From UBA5239 sp040394635 (lineage in GTDB: Bacteria > Verrucomicrobiota > Lentisphaeria > Victivallales > Victivallaceae), in contig JBEBRW010000013.1 in NCBI GenBank assembly GCA_040394635.1, positions 1 through 64,000 of the forward strand: DNA of 64,000 nt, given 5' to 3'. The notes beneath the pieces were generated by a model, which worked only from the letters and a program-made list of their open reading frames with translations, had not been told where the DNA came from and made no database searches. Position numbers and translations under genes: made by a program. Positions 18,479-26,566 of the stretch are shown here, in pieces; within the stretch, counting starts at the first letter, position 1; every line of letters starts with the position of its first letter.

Positions 18479-21415
18479 ATGAATTACCGTATTGAAATTT
18501 CACCGTTGCAGCGCTGGCGCGACGCCCGCGGCGAAGGCGTTAAGAAACAGATTGCCGACTTCCTTAACATTAAGGTCGATCAGGTGCGGACGCGTGACGT
18601 TTATACCGTCAGTGCCGACATCACCGACGCCGAGGCCGCCAAGGTGGCCCGCGAGCTCGCAAACCCCATCCTGCAGAACGGCAGCGTGGGCGAAACCACC
18701 GCCGGCAATTGCAACTGGCTCGTTTCCGTGGGCTTCCGCCCGGGCGTGACTGACAACGTCGGCCGTACTGCCCGTGAGGCCATCGGCGACATCATCGGCC
18801 GCAAGCTGAACAGCAACGAGCATGTCTGCAGTTCCGTCGAATACATGATCTCCGCCAAGCTGGAACGCGCCCAGGTGGAAAATATCGCCCGCAAGCTGTT
18901 GGCCAACGAATTGATCGAAACCGTTCGTATTTTCGACGGGGCCGAGCTGAAAAACGGCATTCCGATCTTCCTGCCGATCATTTCTTCCGATAACAAGGCG
19001 ATGAGCCGCGAGTACAATCTGGAAGTCAGCGACGCCGAGCTCGTCGAAATCAGCCGCAAGGGCATCCTGGCGCTGACGCTCGATGAAATGAAGGTGATCC
19101 AGAACTATTTCCGCAACGCCAAGGGCCGCGAGGCCGTCGGGCTGAACGCCAATCCCACCGACGTGGAAATGGAAGTTCTCGCCCAGACCTGGTCCGAGCA
19201 CTGCAAGCACAAGATTTTTGCCGCCGAGATCGATTATGATGACGGTTCGGGCAAGATTGAACATATCGTTTCCTGCTACAAGACTTTCGTCAAAAAGAGC
19301 ACTTACGAGATCGGCGAAAAGGTCGACTGGCTGGTGTCCGTGTTCCACGACAACGCCGGAGTCATCAAGTTCAACGAAAAGCTGAACCTGGTGTACAAGG
19401 TCGAAACCCACAACAGCCCGTCCGCACTCGACCCCTACGGCGGCGCCATGACCGGTATCGTGGGCGTGAACCGCGACCCGATGGGCACCGGACAGGGTGC
19501 CGAACTCCTGATCAACGTCTGGGGCTACTGCCTCGGTTCGCCGTTTACTGAAGATAAAGACGTGCCGGAGGGCCTGCTGCATCCGCGCCGCCTCCGCGAC
19601 GGCGTCCACAAGGGCGTGATCGACGGCGGCAACCAGAGCGGTATCCCGTACGGCCTCGGCTGGGAATATTTCGACGAACGCTACCTCGGCAAGCCGCTGG
19701 TGTATTGCGGTACCGTCGGCACGCTGCCGGTGAAGATCGGCAATGTCAAGGGCGAGGATAAATCCATCAAGCCCGGCGACCTGATCGTGATGGGCGGGGG
19801 CCGGATCGGCAAGGACGGCATCCACGGGGCCACGTTCTCCAGCGAAGAACTGCATCAGGACAGCCCGACGCAGGCGGTTCAGATCGGCGACCCGATCACC
19901 CAGAAAAAGATGAGCGACTTCATTTACGAGGCGCGTAACCGCGGTTTGTACCGGTTCATCACCGACAATGGCGCGGGCGGTCTCTCCTCCAGCGTCGGCG
20001 AAATGGCCGGCTTGTGCAACGGTTGCCGGATGGACCTGCAGAAGGCCCCGCTGAAGTATTCCGGTCTCGATCCGTGGGAAATTCTCGTTTCCGAGGCGCA
20101 GGAGCGCATGAGCTTCGCCGTTCAGCCGGAGAACATCGATGCCTTTAAAAAGCTCGCCGAAGAGCGCAGCGTGGAAGTCACGGTGATGGGCGAATTCACC
20201 GACGACGGCAAGTTCCACATGACCTGGGGCGACAAAACCGTGGCCTATCTCGATATCGAATTCATGCACGACGGTCTCCCCGCGCTGCAGCTGAAAGCCA
20301 AATGGCAGCCGCCGGTTCACACCGAGCCGAAAACCGCCGGGCGCGACCTGAAGGCCGACATCCTCGACGTGGTCGGCCGGTTAAACGTCTGTTCCGACGA
20401 GTACAAGGCCCGTCAGTACGACCACGAGGTGAAGGGACTCAGCGTCATCAAGCCGTTTGTGGGCCGTGAGCGCGACGTGGTCAGCGACGCCACCGTGACG
20501 ATGATCGAGCAGCTCAGCCGCGAAGGCGTGATCCTTTCCGGCGGTATTCTGCCGCGCTACAGCGACATCGACACCTATCACATGGTGGCGTCGACCATCG
20601 ACCTCGCCATCCGCCGGATTATCGCGGTCGGCGGCAAGCTCGGCCATATCGCCGGTCTCGACAACTTCTGCTGGCCGGACCCGGTCCAGAGCCCGAAGAC
20701 CCCGGACGGCGAATACAAGCTCGCCCAGCTGGTCCGCGCCAATCAGGCGCTTTATGATTATACCAAGGCGTTTCTGGTGCCCTGTATCTCGGGCAAGGAC
20801 AGCATGAAAAACGACAGCACGCGCGGCGGCAAGAAGATATCGATCCCGCCGACCATGCTTTTCAGCGCGATTTCCAAGATGGACGATATCATCAAAGCGG
20901 TGACGCTGGACGCCAAGTTCGCCGGCGACCTGGTTTATGTAATCGGCAATACCGCCAATGAGCTCGGCGGCAGCGAATATTTCGCCATGCTCGACGCCAC
21001 CGGCAACGATGTGCCGAAGGTCGATGCCGGCTACGCCCAGAAGATCTACCGTGCCGTTTCCGCGGTTACCGAAGCCGAACTGGCGAATTCGCTGCATACC
21101 CCGGCGCTCGGCGGCCTGGCGGTCGGCTTCGCCAAAGTCGCCATGGGTGGACGCCTCGGGCTGGAAATTGACCTCGCCAAGCTCCCGCAGCAGGGCGGCC
21201 TGACCCCGGAGCAGTTGCTGTTCTCGGAGTCGAACAGCCGTTTCATCATGACCGTGAAGCCGGAAAACGCGGCCAAGGTCGAGGAGCTGCTGAAAGGCGT
21301 GCCGTTTGCGCAGGCCGGCAAAGTTACGGCCGGCGCCGACGTGGTGCTGGGCGATATCAAGCTTCCGGTAAAACAACTACTTGAACAATACAAGGGTACC
21401 CTCGCGGGAATTTAA
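18479..21415 (+). CDS. purL: phosphoribosylformylglycinamidine synthase, PurS-PurL fusion without glutaminase domain
   Basis: About 978 residues. I choose ATG 18479 because GGAG (18466-18469) is 9 bases upstream; ATG 18464 overlaps that SD. Two PurS-like segments occupy about residues 1-150. TWSEHCKHKIF (about 235), KVETHNSPSALDPYGGAMTG (about 305) and the GADNG-like TDNGAGGLSSSVGEMA mark the ATP-dependent amidotransferase core. It makes FGAM from FGAR in purine synthesis. Proteobacterial PurL is about 1290 residues because it carries a C-terminal GATase; here the protein ends before it, so a separate PurQ is needed. No purQ is in this window. Confidence 0.93.
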   Translation: MNYRIEISPLQRWRDARGEGVKKQIADFLNIKVDQVRTRDVYTVSADITDAEAAKVARELANPILQNGSVGETTAGNCNWLVSVGFRPGVTDNVGRTAREAIGDIIGRKLNSNEHVCSSVEYMISAKLERAQVENIARKLLANELIETVRIFDGAELKNGIPIFLPIISSDNKAMSREYNLEVSDAELVEISRKGILALTLDEMKVIQNYFRNAKGREAVGLNANPTDVEMEVLAQTWSEHCKHKIFAAEIDYDDGSGKIEHIVSCYKTFVKKSTYEIGEKVDWLVSVFHDNAGVIKFNEKLNLVYKVETHNSPSALDPYGGAMTGIVGVNRDPMGTGQGAELLINVWGYCLGSPFTEDKDVPEGLLHPRRLRDGVHKGVIDGGNQSGIPYGLGWEYFDERYLGKPLVYCGTVGTLPVKIGNVKGEDKSIKPGDLIVMGGGRIGKDGIHGATFSSEELHQDSPTQAVQIGDPITQKKMSDFIYEARNRGLYRFITDNGAGGLSSSVGEMAGLCNGCRMDLQKAPLKYSGLDPWEILVSEAQERMSFAVQPENIDAFKKLAEERSVEVTVMGEFTDDGKFHMTWGDKTVAYLDIEFMHDGLPALQLKAKWQPPVHTEPKTAGRDLKADILDVVGRLNVCSDEYKARQYDHEVKGLSVIKPFVGRERDVVSDATVTMIEQLSREGVILSGGILPRYSDIDTYHMVASTIDLAIRRIIAVGGKLGHIAGLDNFCWPDPVQSPKTPDGEYKLAQLVRANQALYDYTKAFLVPCISGKDSMKNDSTRGGKKISIPPTMLFSAISKMDDIIKAVTLDAKFAGDLVYVIGNTANELGGSEYFAMLDATGNDVPKVDAGYAQKIYRAVSAVTEAELANSLHTPALGGLAVGFAKVAMGGRLGLEIDLAKLPQQGGLTPEQLLFSESNSRFIMTVKPENAAKVEELLKGVPFAQAGKVTAGADVVLGDIKLPVKQLLEQYKGTLAGI

Positions 21416-21424
21416 TCGACGGAA

Positions 21425-22051
21425 ATGATCGGGCAGTATTTTGCAGTAGCGGCCAAGCTGTTTTTTCTGCTGACGCCGTTTTTCGTGTTATCGATTTTCC
21501 TGACCATGACCTCCGATATGGAGCTGGCGGAAAAGCGCCGGGTCGCGGTCAGGACATCGATTTCCAATTTCTGCATCTGTATCTTCGTTTATTTCTTCGG
21601 CAACTTCTTTTTCGCGTTCCTGGGGGTCACGCTGGATGCCTTCCGGGTCGGGGCGGGGCTGATCCTGCTCCTGAGCGCCATCGACCTGATCAACGGCAAA
21701 GTCAAGGCGCCGGACGCCGGGACATCCGATATTTCGGTGGTGCCGCTCTCGGTACCGGTGACCATCGGGCCCGGTACGATGGGGGCGCTGTTGCTGATGG
21801 GGACGGACAGCGATACGTTTGTGCTGAAAGCCGTTGACTGCGCCGGCGTCCTGACCGGGGTCGTGGCGGTGGCGTCAATGCTCTATTTCTCCGACCGCGT
21901 CGAAAAATTCCTCGGCCGCCGCAACCTGGCGATCCTGGGCAAACTGACCGGTCTGATCCTCTCGACGCTGGCCATGCAGATGATCTTCACCGGCATCGTC
22001 AATTTCTTCAACATCAATGAGATCATCGAACTCCTGAAAGGCCTCAAATAA
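21425..22051 (+). CDS. MarC/UPF0056 family integral membrane protein
   Basis: 208 residues with six hydrophobic spans. The signature PLSVPVTIGPGTMGALLL near residues 105-122 is the conserved repeat of MarC proteins. Despite the name, the family is not established as a resistance determinant; transport of small solutes has been suggested. It starts 9 bases after the purL stop and may be co-transcribed. Its TAA is the edge of the long hairpin described next. Confidence 0.88.
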   Translation: MIGQYFAVAAKLFFLLTPFFVLSIFLTMTSDMELAEKRRVAVRTSISNFCICIFVYFFGNFFFAFLGVTLDAFRVGAGLILLLSAIDLINGKVKAPDAGTSDISVVPLSVPVTIGPGTMGALLLMGTDSDTFVLKAVDCAGVLTGVVAVASMLYFSDRVEKFLGRRNLAILGKLTGLILSTLAMQMIFTGIVNFFNINEIIELLKGLK

Positions 22052-22210
22052 TACCGAATTGGACTCTAAAGCTTGTAACCGCCTTGATCTTGCGGACAGA
22101 AATCCGGTCTGATTCGCAGCCGCTAATTTATTAGCGGCAAGCTCATCAAACCAAATTTCTGTTCCTCAATTCCAGCGGCAGTTACTAACCTTTAGAATCC
22201 AACTAGGTAT
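22051..22210 (-). ncRNA. candidate structured RNA, 6S-like long hairpin
   Basis: Read on the minus strand this 160-nt stretch folds into one long interrupted rod. ATACC pairs with GGTAT at the ends. A 13-bp stem follows (22190-22202 with 22059-22071), then a 9-bp stem (22177-22185 with 22075-22083), an open 14 x 12 nt central bubble, and an 18-bp stem (22145-22162 with 22097-22114). A 9-bp apical hairpin closes it (22120-22128 with 22131-22139). At least five pairs are G-U on the minus strand but would be A-C mismatches on the plus strand, which points to a minus-strand RNA. Closing stem, central bubble and terminal stem match 6S RNA architecture and length. No clear promoter is visible, and a DNA-level palindrome is the alternative. 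Confidence 0.5.
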
Positions 22211-22242
22211 AAAAAAAGCCGCCGGAAGATGATTCCAGCGGC
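22211..22242 (-). terminator. rho-independent terminator of the TM2 gene
   Basis: On the minus strand GCCGCTGGAA and TTCCGGCGGC form a 10-bp stem with one G-U pair, followed directly by seven T residues. It lies 26 bases after the TM2 gene stop and abuts the 160-nt hairpin. Confidence 0.85.
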
Positions 22243-22267
22243 CTTGCAAACTCAGTTGAACTGAGAA

Positions 22268-22549
22268 TTAGAACCAGGGGCGTTTGCTGTCGACGTATTC
22301 GGCTTTGAACTGCTCCGGGGTCTTGGTCAGGTAAAGAATCCCTTCGATAATGCCGATGAGCCAGACAATCCCGCTCAGGATACCAGCCGACAACAGGGAA
22401 ACCAGAAGCATGATCACGCCCTGCATGGTGTAGCCCAGATAGAATTTGTGGATGCCCAGCCAGCCGACCAGAATGGCCAGTACGCCGGCTACGATTCTCT
22501 TGTCCTGAAGGGCAGCGTTCACGGCGGCGTTGTTGGTATTTTCTTCCAT
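22268..22549 (-). CDS. TM2 domain-containing small membrane protein
   Basis: About 93 residues. The core GWLGIHKFYLGYTMQGVIML is the classic TM2 domain: two membrane helices joined by a short polar turn with a conserved xHxFYLG motif. Three in-frame ATGs (22558, 22555, 22549) follow AAAGGAG; 22549 has the best SD spacing (9 bases), and the upstream ones add at most three residues. Function of TM2 proteins is generally unknown. Single gene with its own terminator. Confidence 0.9.
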   Translation of the reverse strand: MEENTNNAAVNAALQDKRIVAGVLAILVGWLGIHKFYLGYTMQGVIMLLVSLLSAGILSGIVWLIGIIEGILYLTKTPEQFKAEYVDSKRPWF

Positions 22550-22658
22550 TTTCATCATCTCCTTTTGTTGATTCTCTATGGATATCAGTTAATATATCGC
22601 ATAAAATGAACAGAGGCAAGGTGGATGACCAAATGGTAATTATACTTTATATTTTTTA

Positions 22659-23831
22659 TTAGTCTTTCGTCAATAATTTCCGGTATGTCAGGTCGACCGC
22701 CAGCGCGCCCAGCGGCGCCGTCAGCAGGATCGAAATAACCGCTACCGTCAACACGATTTGACCACAACTTAACCCCATCGACAACGGTATCGCGCCGATC
22801 GCGGCCTGTACCGTGGCCTTGGGCAGGTAGGCCAGCATACAAAACAGACTTTCTTTCCGGTTCAGCGGCGTTTTGAACACGCTGCACCAGACCCCCGCCA
22901 TGCGGAAAACCAAAGCTCCGACTACCAGTATAATAACCAATGGCCCGGCCGCCAGCGCAAAGCGGATATCGACCCCTGCCCCCACCAGTACGAACAACAA
23001 TACCTCGGCCCCGACCCAGAGCTTGCCGAACTTGTGCGAGAGACGCTCGGCCAGGCCTTTGTTCAGCTTCAGGATCGTCAGCCCGATACCAATGACCGCC
23101 AGCAAGCCCGAAAACGGCACCAGCTGCATCTTCTCAAAAGCCAACAGCAGAAATGCGATACTGAGCAGAATCAGCACCTTGGCCGTATCGCGCATATGGA
23201 AACGCCTGAACCAGAAATTCAGCAGCCAGCCCCCCAGGACCCCGCCGCCGATTCCCAGCAGGATCGAAACCGGTATCTCGGCGAATTTGAGCGGGGACAC
23301 GCCATTCCCCGCCGCCATGCCGGTGAATGCGGCAAAGAGCACGATCACAAAGACATCGTCCACCGACGCGCCGGCCATAATCAACTGCGGAATGCTCTTT
23401 TTCCTGCCCCAGCCGTGTTCGGCCAGATGCAGCATCCGGGGCACGATCACCGCCGGAGAAACCGCGGCGATCACGCAGCCGATAATCGCCGCCTCCAGCA
23501 GCGATACCCCCAGCAACGGCGGAGCCAGCAGCAGCGTGCCGACGATTTCAAAAGTCGCGGGCACGAAACACATCAGAATCGCGGGCCGACCGACCTTTTT
23601 CAGGTCACCGAGGTCGAGCGAGAGCCCCACCCGGGCGAGAATGACCACCAGCGCCAGCTGCCTCAAATCCGCCGAAATCGACAGCAGCGAGTCATCCAGC
23701 AGATTCAAACAGCACGGGCCCAGCGCGATCCCGATCAGCAGCATCCCCAGCAGATTCGGCAGCTTCAGTTTTTTGAACACATAAGCCGCCAGCATTCCCA
23801 GCAGAAAAATATAAGCCAGACTTGTTAACAT
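22659..23831 (-). CDS. cation/proton antiporter, KefB/CPA2-like, under fluoride riboswitch
   Basis: About 390 residues, 12-13 membrane spans. VILARVGLSLDLGDLKK near residue 75 and ASVDDVFVIVLFAAF near 155 are the conserved core of CPA2 exchangers. The C-terminal TrkA-N domain of KefB/C is absent. ATG 23831 has AGGAG 9 bases upstream; a longer TTG start at 23858 is unlikely since it would include the SD. The leader is a fluoride riboswitch with a terminator, so expression should rise with fluoride. COG0475-type antiporters are among the genes known to be controlled this way, so a role in fluoride tolerance is inferred. Confidence 0.88.
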   Translation of the reverse strand: MLTSLAYIFLLGMLAAYVFKKLKLPNLLGMLLIGIALGPCCLNLLDDSLLSISADLRQLALVVILARVGLSLDLGDLKKVGRPAILMCFVPATFEIVGTLLLAPPLLGVSLLEAAIIGCVIAAVSPAVIVPRMLHLAEHGWGRKKSIPQLIMAGASVDDVFVIVLFAAFTGMAAGNGVSPLKFAEIPVSILLGIGGGVLGGWLLNFWFRRFHMRDTAKVLILLSIAFLLLAFEKMQLVPFSGLLAVIGIGLTILKLNKGLAERLSHKFGKLWVGAEVLLFVLVGAGVDIRFALAAGPLVIILVVGALVFRMAGVWCSVFKTPLNRKESLFCMLAYLPKATVQAAIGAIPLSMGLSCGQIVLTVAVISILLTAPLGALAVDLTYRKLLTKD

Positions 23832-23856
23832 AACTGCAATCTCCTGATTTTCGACC

Positions 23857-23899
23857 AAAAAAAAAGCTGACGATTCCTGCTTGCGCAGAAGTCATCAGC
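23857..23899 (-). terminator. terminator serving as riboswitch expression platform
   Basis: On the minus strand GCTGATGACTTCTGC pairs with GCAGGAATCGTCAGC (one T-G pair, small internal loop), followed by nine T. The 5' arm contains the conserved 3' strand of the fluoride aptamer, so aptamer and terminator folding exclude each other. Ligand binding would therefore favour read-through. Confidence 0.88.
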
Positions 23900-23946
23900 G
23901 ATAATCGCGGTTCGGGTTTGACCCCGGGGAGAACCTCATTCCCCAT
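23884..23946 (-). promoter_or_regulatory. fluoride riboswitch (crcB motif) aptamer
   Basis: On the minus strand GGGGA-AUGAGGUU-CUCCCC forms P1 with the characteristic AUGAGG loop. GCGA-UUA-UCGC forms P3, preceded by the conserved AACC, and is followed at once by UGAUGACUUCU. The loop GAGGUU can pair with GACUUC as the family's pseudoknot. This aligns closely with the Thermotoga crcB aptamer, except for an extra small GGG-UCAAA-CCC hairpin between P1 and P3. It overlaps a terminator and lies upstream of an antiporter gene. Confidence 0.85.
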
Positions 23947-23972
23947 GATATTACTTACCAATTTAAAAAAAT

Positions 23973-24049
23973 TGGTGGAGCATAAGGGACTTGAACCCTT
24001 GACCTCCACACTGCCAGTGTGGCGCTCTAGCCAACTGAGCTAATGCCCC
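23973..24049 (-). tRNA. tRNA-Ala(GGC)
   Basis: 77 nt including an encoded CCA. The acceptor stem GGGGCAT/ATGCTCC contains the G3-U70 pair that identifies alanine tRNAs. The D arm is GCTCAGTTGGCTAGAGC. The anticodon stem-loop CCACA-CTGGCAG-TGTGG has anticodon GGC (reads GCC/GCU). The T arm is AAGGG-TTCAAGT-CCCTT. A candidate promoter lies upstream. Confidence 0.97.
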
Positions 24050-24072
24050 AGAAGTAACATGAACTAAAAGAT

Positions 24073-24100
24073 ACAGCTTTTTTCCGGAATTACAAATTAT
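24073..24100 (-). promoter_or_regulatory. candidate promoter of tRNA-Ala
   Basis: On the minus strand TTGTAA, a 16-base spacer and TATCTT resemble -35/-10 boxes, placing a start roughly 15-20 nt before the mature tRNA 5' end. Hexamers are imperfect. Confidence 0.4.
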
Positions 24101-24105
24101 ATTTG

Positions 24106-24136
24106 AAAAAAATCCTGATTTTTATCTGAGGGGAAT
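24106..24136 (-). terminator. candidate terminator of the envelope operon
   Basis: On the minus strand CCT-GAT and ATC-AGG pair around a short A-rich loop (with a 2-base bulge), followed by ATTTTTTT. It lies about 110 bases after the amidase stop and just before the tRNA promoter. Confidence 0.45.
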
Positions 24137-24162
24137 ACGAGATCTTTTAAAGATATTTCGCG

Positions 24163-24216
24163 CCGGGTCGTACCCGGACGTGGTCCAGCGGCGGAACGCT
24201 GGTCGCCCACCGGGCG
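24163..24216. repeat. three consecutive GC-rich perfect hairpins
   Basis: CCGGGT-CGT-ACCCGG (24163-24177), CCAGCG-GCGGAA-CGCTGG (24185-24202) and CGCCC-ACC-GGGCG (24204-24216) lie in tandem between the amidase gene and its terminator. They form on either strand. No T tract follows the first two. They may protect the mRNA 3' end or be a small REP-like element. Confidence 0.55.
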
Positions 24217-24244
24217 AAACTTAGCCCCAAGAAAACTTCTGGCG

Positions 24245-24829
24245 CTACTTCTTTTTCAGGTTGCTGAGCGAAGCGGCCACCCGGGATTTGAACTCATCCC
24301 AGCGTTTTTCTTCCAGAATCCGGTGCGGACAGTTCTTGCCGCTCCAGTCCTTGTGCATGCGCAAACTGCCGGTGGTAAGACTGTATTTGCAGAGCAGCCA
24401 GGCGGTCAGTTTCACCGCGTTTTCTTCGGCCTGACGGTATAGTGCCTCCTGATCGCCGTAGCAGCGGCTCCGGGCAATCTCGATACCGATGCTCTTGCGG
24501 TTGCCGTCGCCGCGCCCGTCTCCGGCGTGCCAGGCGCATTGATCGAGCGGCAGGGTCTGGATGGCGCCTTGCTCATCCACTACAAAATGATAAGATATAT
24601 ATGCGCTGTCACGGCGGTTGTTCAGGTAATCGCGCTCGCGTTGGGCGGGGGCACTGTTCCAGGTGTTGTGGATGGTGATGTACTTCACCTCCTGCATTTT
24701 GCCCGCGTATTTGTATTTCAGGTTGTGCTCATTCGCCTCGATGACTTCGTTTTTCACGTGGACGCCGTTATACACATTGCAGCCGACCCCGGCCAGAGCC
24801 AATAGAATAGCGACGACGGCCAGGCGCAT
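24245..24829 (-). CDS. N-acetylmuramoyl-L-alanine amidase (amidase_2), lipoprotein
   Basis: 194 residues. A lipoprotein signal ends at LAGVGC (Cys17), so the enzyme should be anchored to a membrane facing the periplasm. The amidase_2/PGRP core has ITIHNTWNS with zinc ligand H54, SYHFVVDEQGAIQTL near 78-92, AWHAGDGRGDGNRKSIGIEI, and MHKDWSGKNCP holding the second His and the Cys ligand. It cleaves the lactoyl-peptide bond of peptidoglycan. It follows the LptE-like gene by one base in a three-gene envelope operon. Confidence 0.9.
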   Translation of the reverse strand: MRLAVVAILLALAGVGCNVYNGVHVKNEVIEANEHNLKYKYAGKMQEVKYITIHNTWNSAPAQRERDYLNNRRDSAYISYHFVVDEQGAIQTLPLDQCAWHAGDGRGDGNRKSIGIEIARSRCYGDQEALYRQAEENAVKLTAWLLCKYSLTTGSLRMHKDWSGKNCPHRILEEKRWDEFKSRVAASLSNLKKK

Positions 24830-24830
24830 G

Positions 24831-25346
24831 TTACCAGCCTTCGGTGGTGTACTGCATGATGGTCTGGGCGGCCTGACGGCAGGCCAGGCGGGCGCCGTTG
24901 CGGCGGCTGGTTTCCATGTCGCCGGTCGATTGGAAGAGGCACGACCCGGTCACGGTCCTGGTCTTGATCACCGGCTCTTTGCGTCCGGGGATGATGACCG
25001 AAAACTCCACTTTCACCGTGGCCGCCCACTCAATCACCCGGTACATCACGTCCTGGTCGTCGGTGGTGTCCGTCTGCTTGGTGGTGGTGAATTCGAGTAC
25101 ATTGGCGTAGAGAATGCAATCGGCATCCTTCAGGTTTTTCAGCTTGTAGGTGCCGTCGACATTGAACTGCTCGGTGAGCATGCTGCGCATTTCGGAGGCC
25201 ACATTATAGATCACGGTCTGGTTGGTGACCGGGGCAATCGCGATGGATTTGATCTGGGGGTGCCCGAGGTAACCGATATGATAACAACCGCCGGCAAGCA
25301 GGAACATCCCGGCCGCACAGATCATTTTAACAAGGGCTGATTTCAT
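24831..25346 (-). CDS. LptE-like outer-membrane lipoprotein
   Basis: About 171 residues from ATG 25346, which overlaps the upstream stop (ATGA) and has GGAGG just upstream. The longer frame to 25415 lies inside the TPR gene. The signal peptide ends LLAGGC (Cys21). The mature part GYLGHPQIKSIAIAPVTNQT and the following SEMRSMLTEQF are typical of the LptE/RlpB (DUF-type) family, which plugs LptD for LPS export. Sequence conservation in this family is low. Context with a BamD-like protein supports an outer-membrane assembly role. Confidence 0.72.
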   Translation of the reverse strand: MKSALVKMICAAGMFLLAGGCYHIGYLGHPQIKSIAIAPVTNQTVIYNVASEMRSMLTEQFNVDGTYKLKNLKDADCILYANVLEFTTTKQTDTTDDQDVMYRVIEWAATVKVEFSVIIPGRKEPVIKTRTVTGSCLFQSTGDMETSRRNGARLACRQAAQTIMQYTTEGW

Positions 25347-26437
25347 TTTGCCTCCGCTTCTTTGCGATATTCTTTGCTCTTTTCGAGGCCCAGGTCCCGT
25401 ATCGGGAGCAGCCATCTGCCATCGCTGTTTTCGGGATAAACCATAATCTCCGAGCGTTCCTCGGGAATGGGAATATTCGAAAACGTCTGAATCCGGCTCT
25501 CTACCTCGGGGCGGAACGCCTCGGGCACAAATGTCTTGTCCATTTTGGCCAGCATCGCCTCCGAATCATTGGCCGCTTCCGTATCCGGATAATTCCGCAG
25601 CACGGAGGTCAGATAGCGCTCGGCCGGCTCCTGCCGTCCGATCCGGTCATAAAACTTCGCCTTGCCCAGGACCCGCTTGGCGGCGATGTCCTTGGATTTC
25701 AGGATCGTTTTCGCGGCCCAGTCGTTTTCCGAAGCATCGGGATACTTCTTCATGAATTCCTTGAGGATCTGAATGCACTCCTGATTGTACTTGCCGTCCC
25801 CGTCGCCCCGTTCAGAGAGCTCAAACAGAGCGGTGGCAAGTTCCAGGTACGCATACTTGCAGGCGGGCGCGGTCGGATGCTTCTCGATCACATCGCGCAA
25901 ATGCCCCATGGCCTCTTTCGCGCGCCCCTTATCGATCATCAGCGCCGCCACCCGCACCCGCGCCATCGGCGACTGGCTGGCAAACGGCGCGCGTTTGATC
26001 GCTTTGGTATAAATCTCTTCGGAACGGTCCGAGCTCTTCAGCCACGGCACCCAGCGCAGTGCCCAGTAGGAGGGGTCGCGGTGACCGGCGAAAAACTGGT
26101 CGCCGATTTCATATTCACGCTCGATCATGCCCTGGAAATCGACCTCGCCGGGATAGCTGGTCAGGAGTTTCTCCACGCATTCGAATTCTTTATAAAGCAC
26201 CCCGGCCCGGCGGTAAGCATCGGCCGCGGCCTTCACCGCATTGGCCCGCAAACTGACGGTATCCGCCATGAATTCGGCCTCCAGAAACAGCCCGCCCGCG
26301 TCGTAGAAATTCTCTTTTTCCACGGCTTCCAGACCCCTCTGGTACTTCAGATTCGCCTCGGCGTCGGTCGCATACACGCCCGCGCCCAACAAACACAATA
26401 CCAGCAGTGCCGGAATTTTAAAAAAGCGTACGCCCAT
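25343..26437 (-). CDS. TPR-repeat periplasmic protein, BamD/YbgF-like
   Basis: 364 residues. A signal peptide runs to about ALLVLCLLGAGVYA (cleavage near residue 23-24), with no lipobox Cys. Several tetratricopeptide-like repeats follow: NLKYQRGLEAVEKENFYDAG, PACKYAYLELATALFEL and QEPAERYLTSVLRNYPDTEA. The last form with YPDTEAA is common in BamD/YfiO and tol-pal proteins. At 364 residues it is longer than BamD (about 245), so it may be a general scaffold for envelope assembly. First gene of the operon with the lptE-like and amidase genes. Confidence 0.7.
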   Translation of the reverse strand: MGVRFFKIPALLVLCLLGAGVYATDAEANLKYQRGLEAVEKENFYDAGGLFLEAEFMADTVSLRANAVKAAADAYRRAGVLYKEFECVEKLLTSYPGEVDFQGMIEREYEIGDQFFAGHRDPSYWALRWVPWLKSSDRSEEIYTKAIKRAPFASQSPMARVRVAALMIDKGRAKEAMGHLRDVIEKHPTAPACKYAYLELATALFELSERGDGDGKYNQECIQILKEFMKKYPDASENDWAAKTILKSKDIAAKRVLGKAKFYDRIGRQEPAERYLTSVLRNYPDTEAANDSEAMLAKMDKTFVPEAFRPEVESRIQTFSNIPIPEERSEIMVYPENSDGRWLLPIRDLGLEKSKEYRKEAEAK

Positions 26438-26566
26438 TCAACTTCCTGTACAGTTTCACAGTTTAACAATATATTTCCAACGTAATATAAACCTCTATTC
26501 CTCATTTTCCAAATAAATAAGCATTTGTTTTCAAAAGAAACATTCTCATTTTCATGGAAATATGAA

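Noticed and set aside
18500..20320. 606-codon open frame on the minus strand opposite purL
   Set aside because: Mirror frame produced by strong codon bias of purL. Composition is odd (His, Ala, Val, Asp rich), there is no SD, and purL is a certain gene.
22051..22210. Integron attC site as explanation of the palindrome
   Set aside because: The RYYYAAC/GTTRRRY core boxes are not at the ends and no integrase or cassette array is near.
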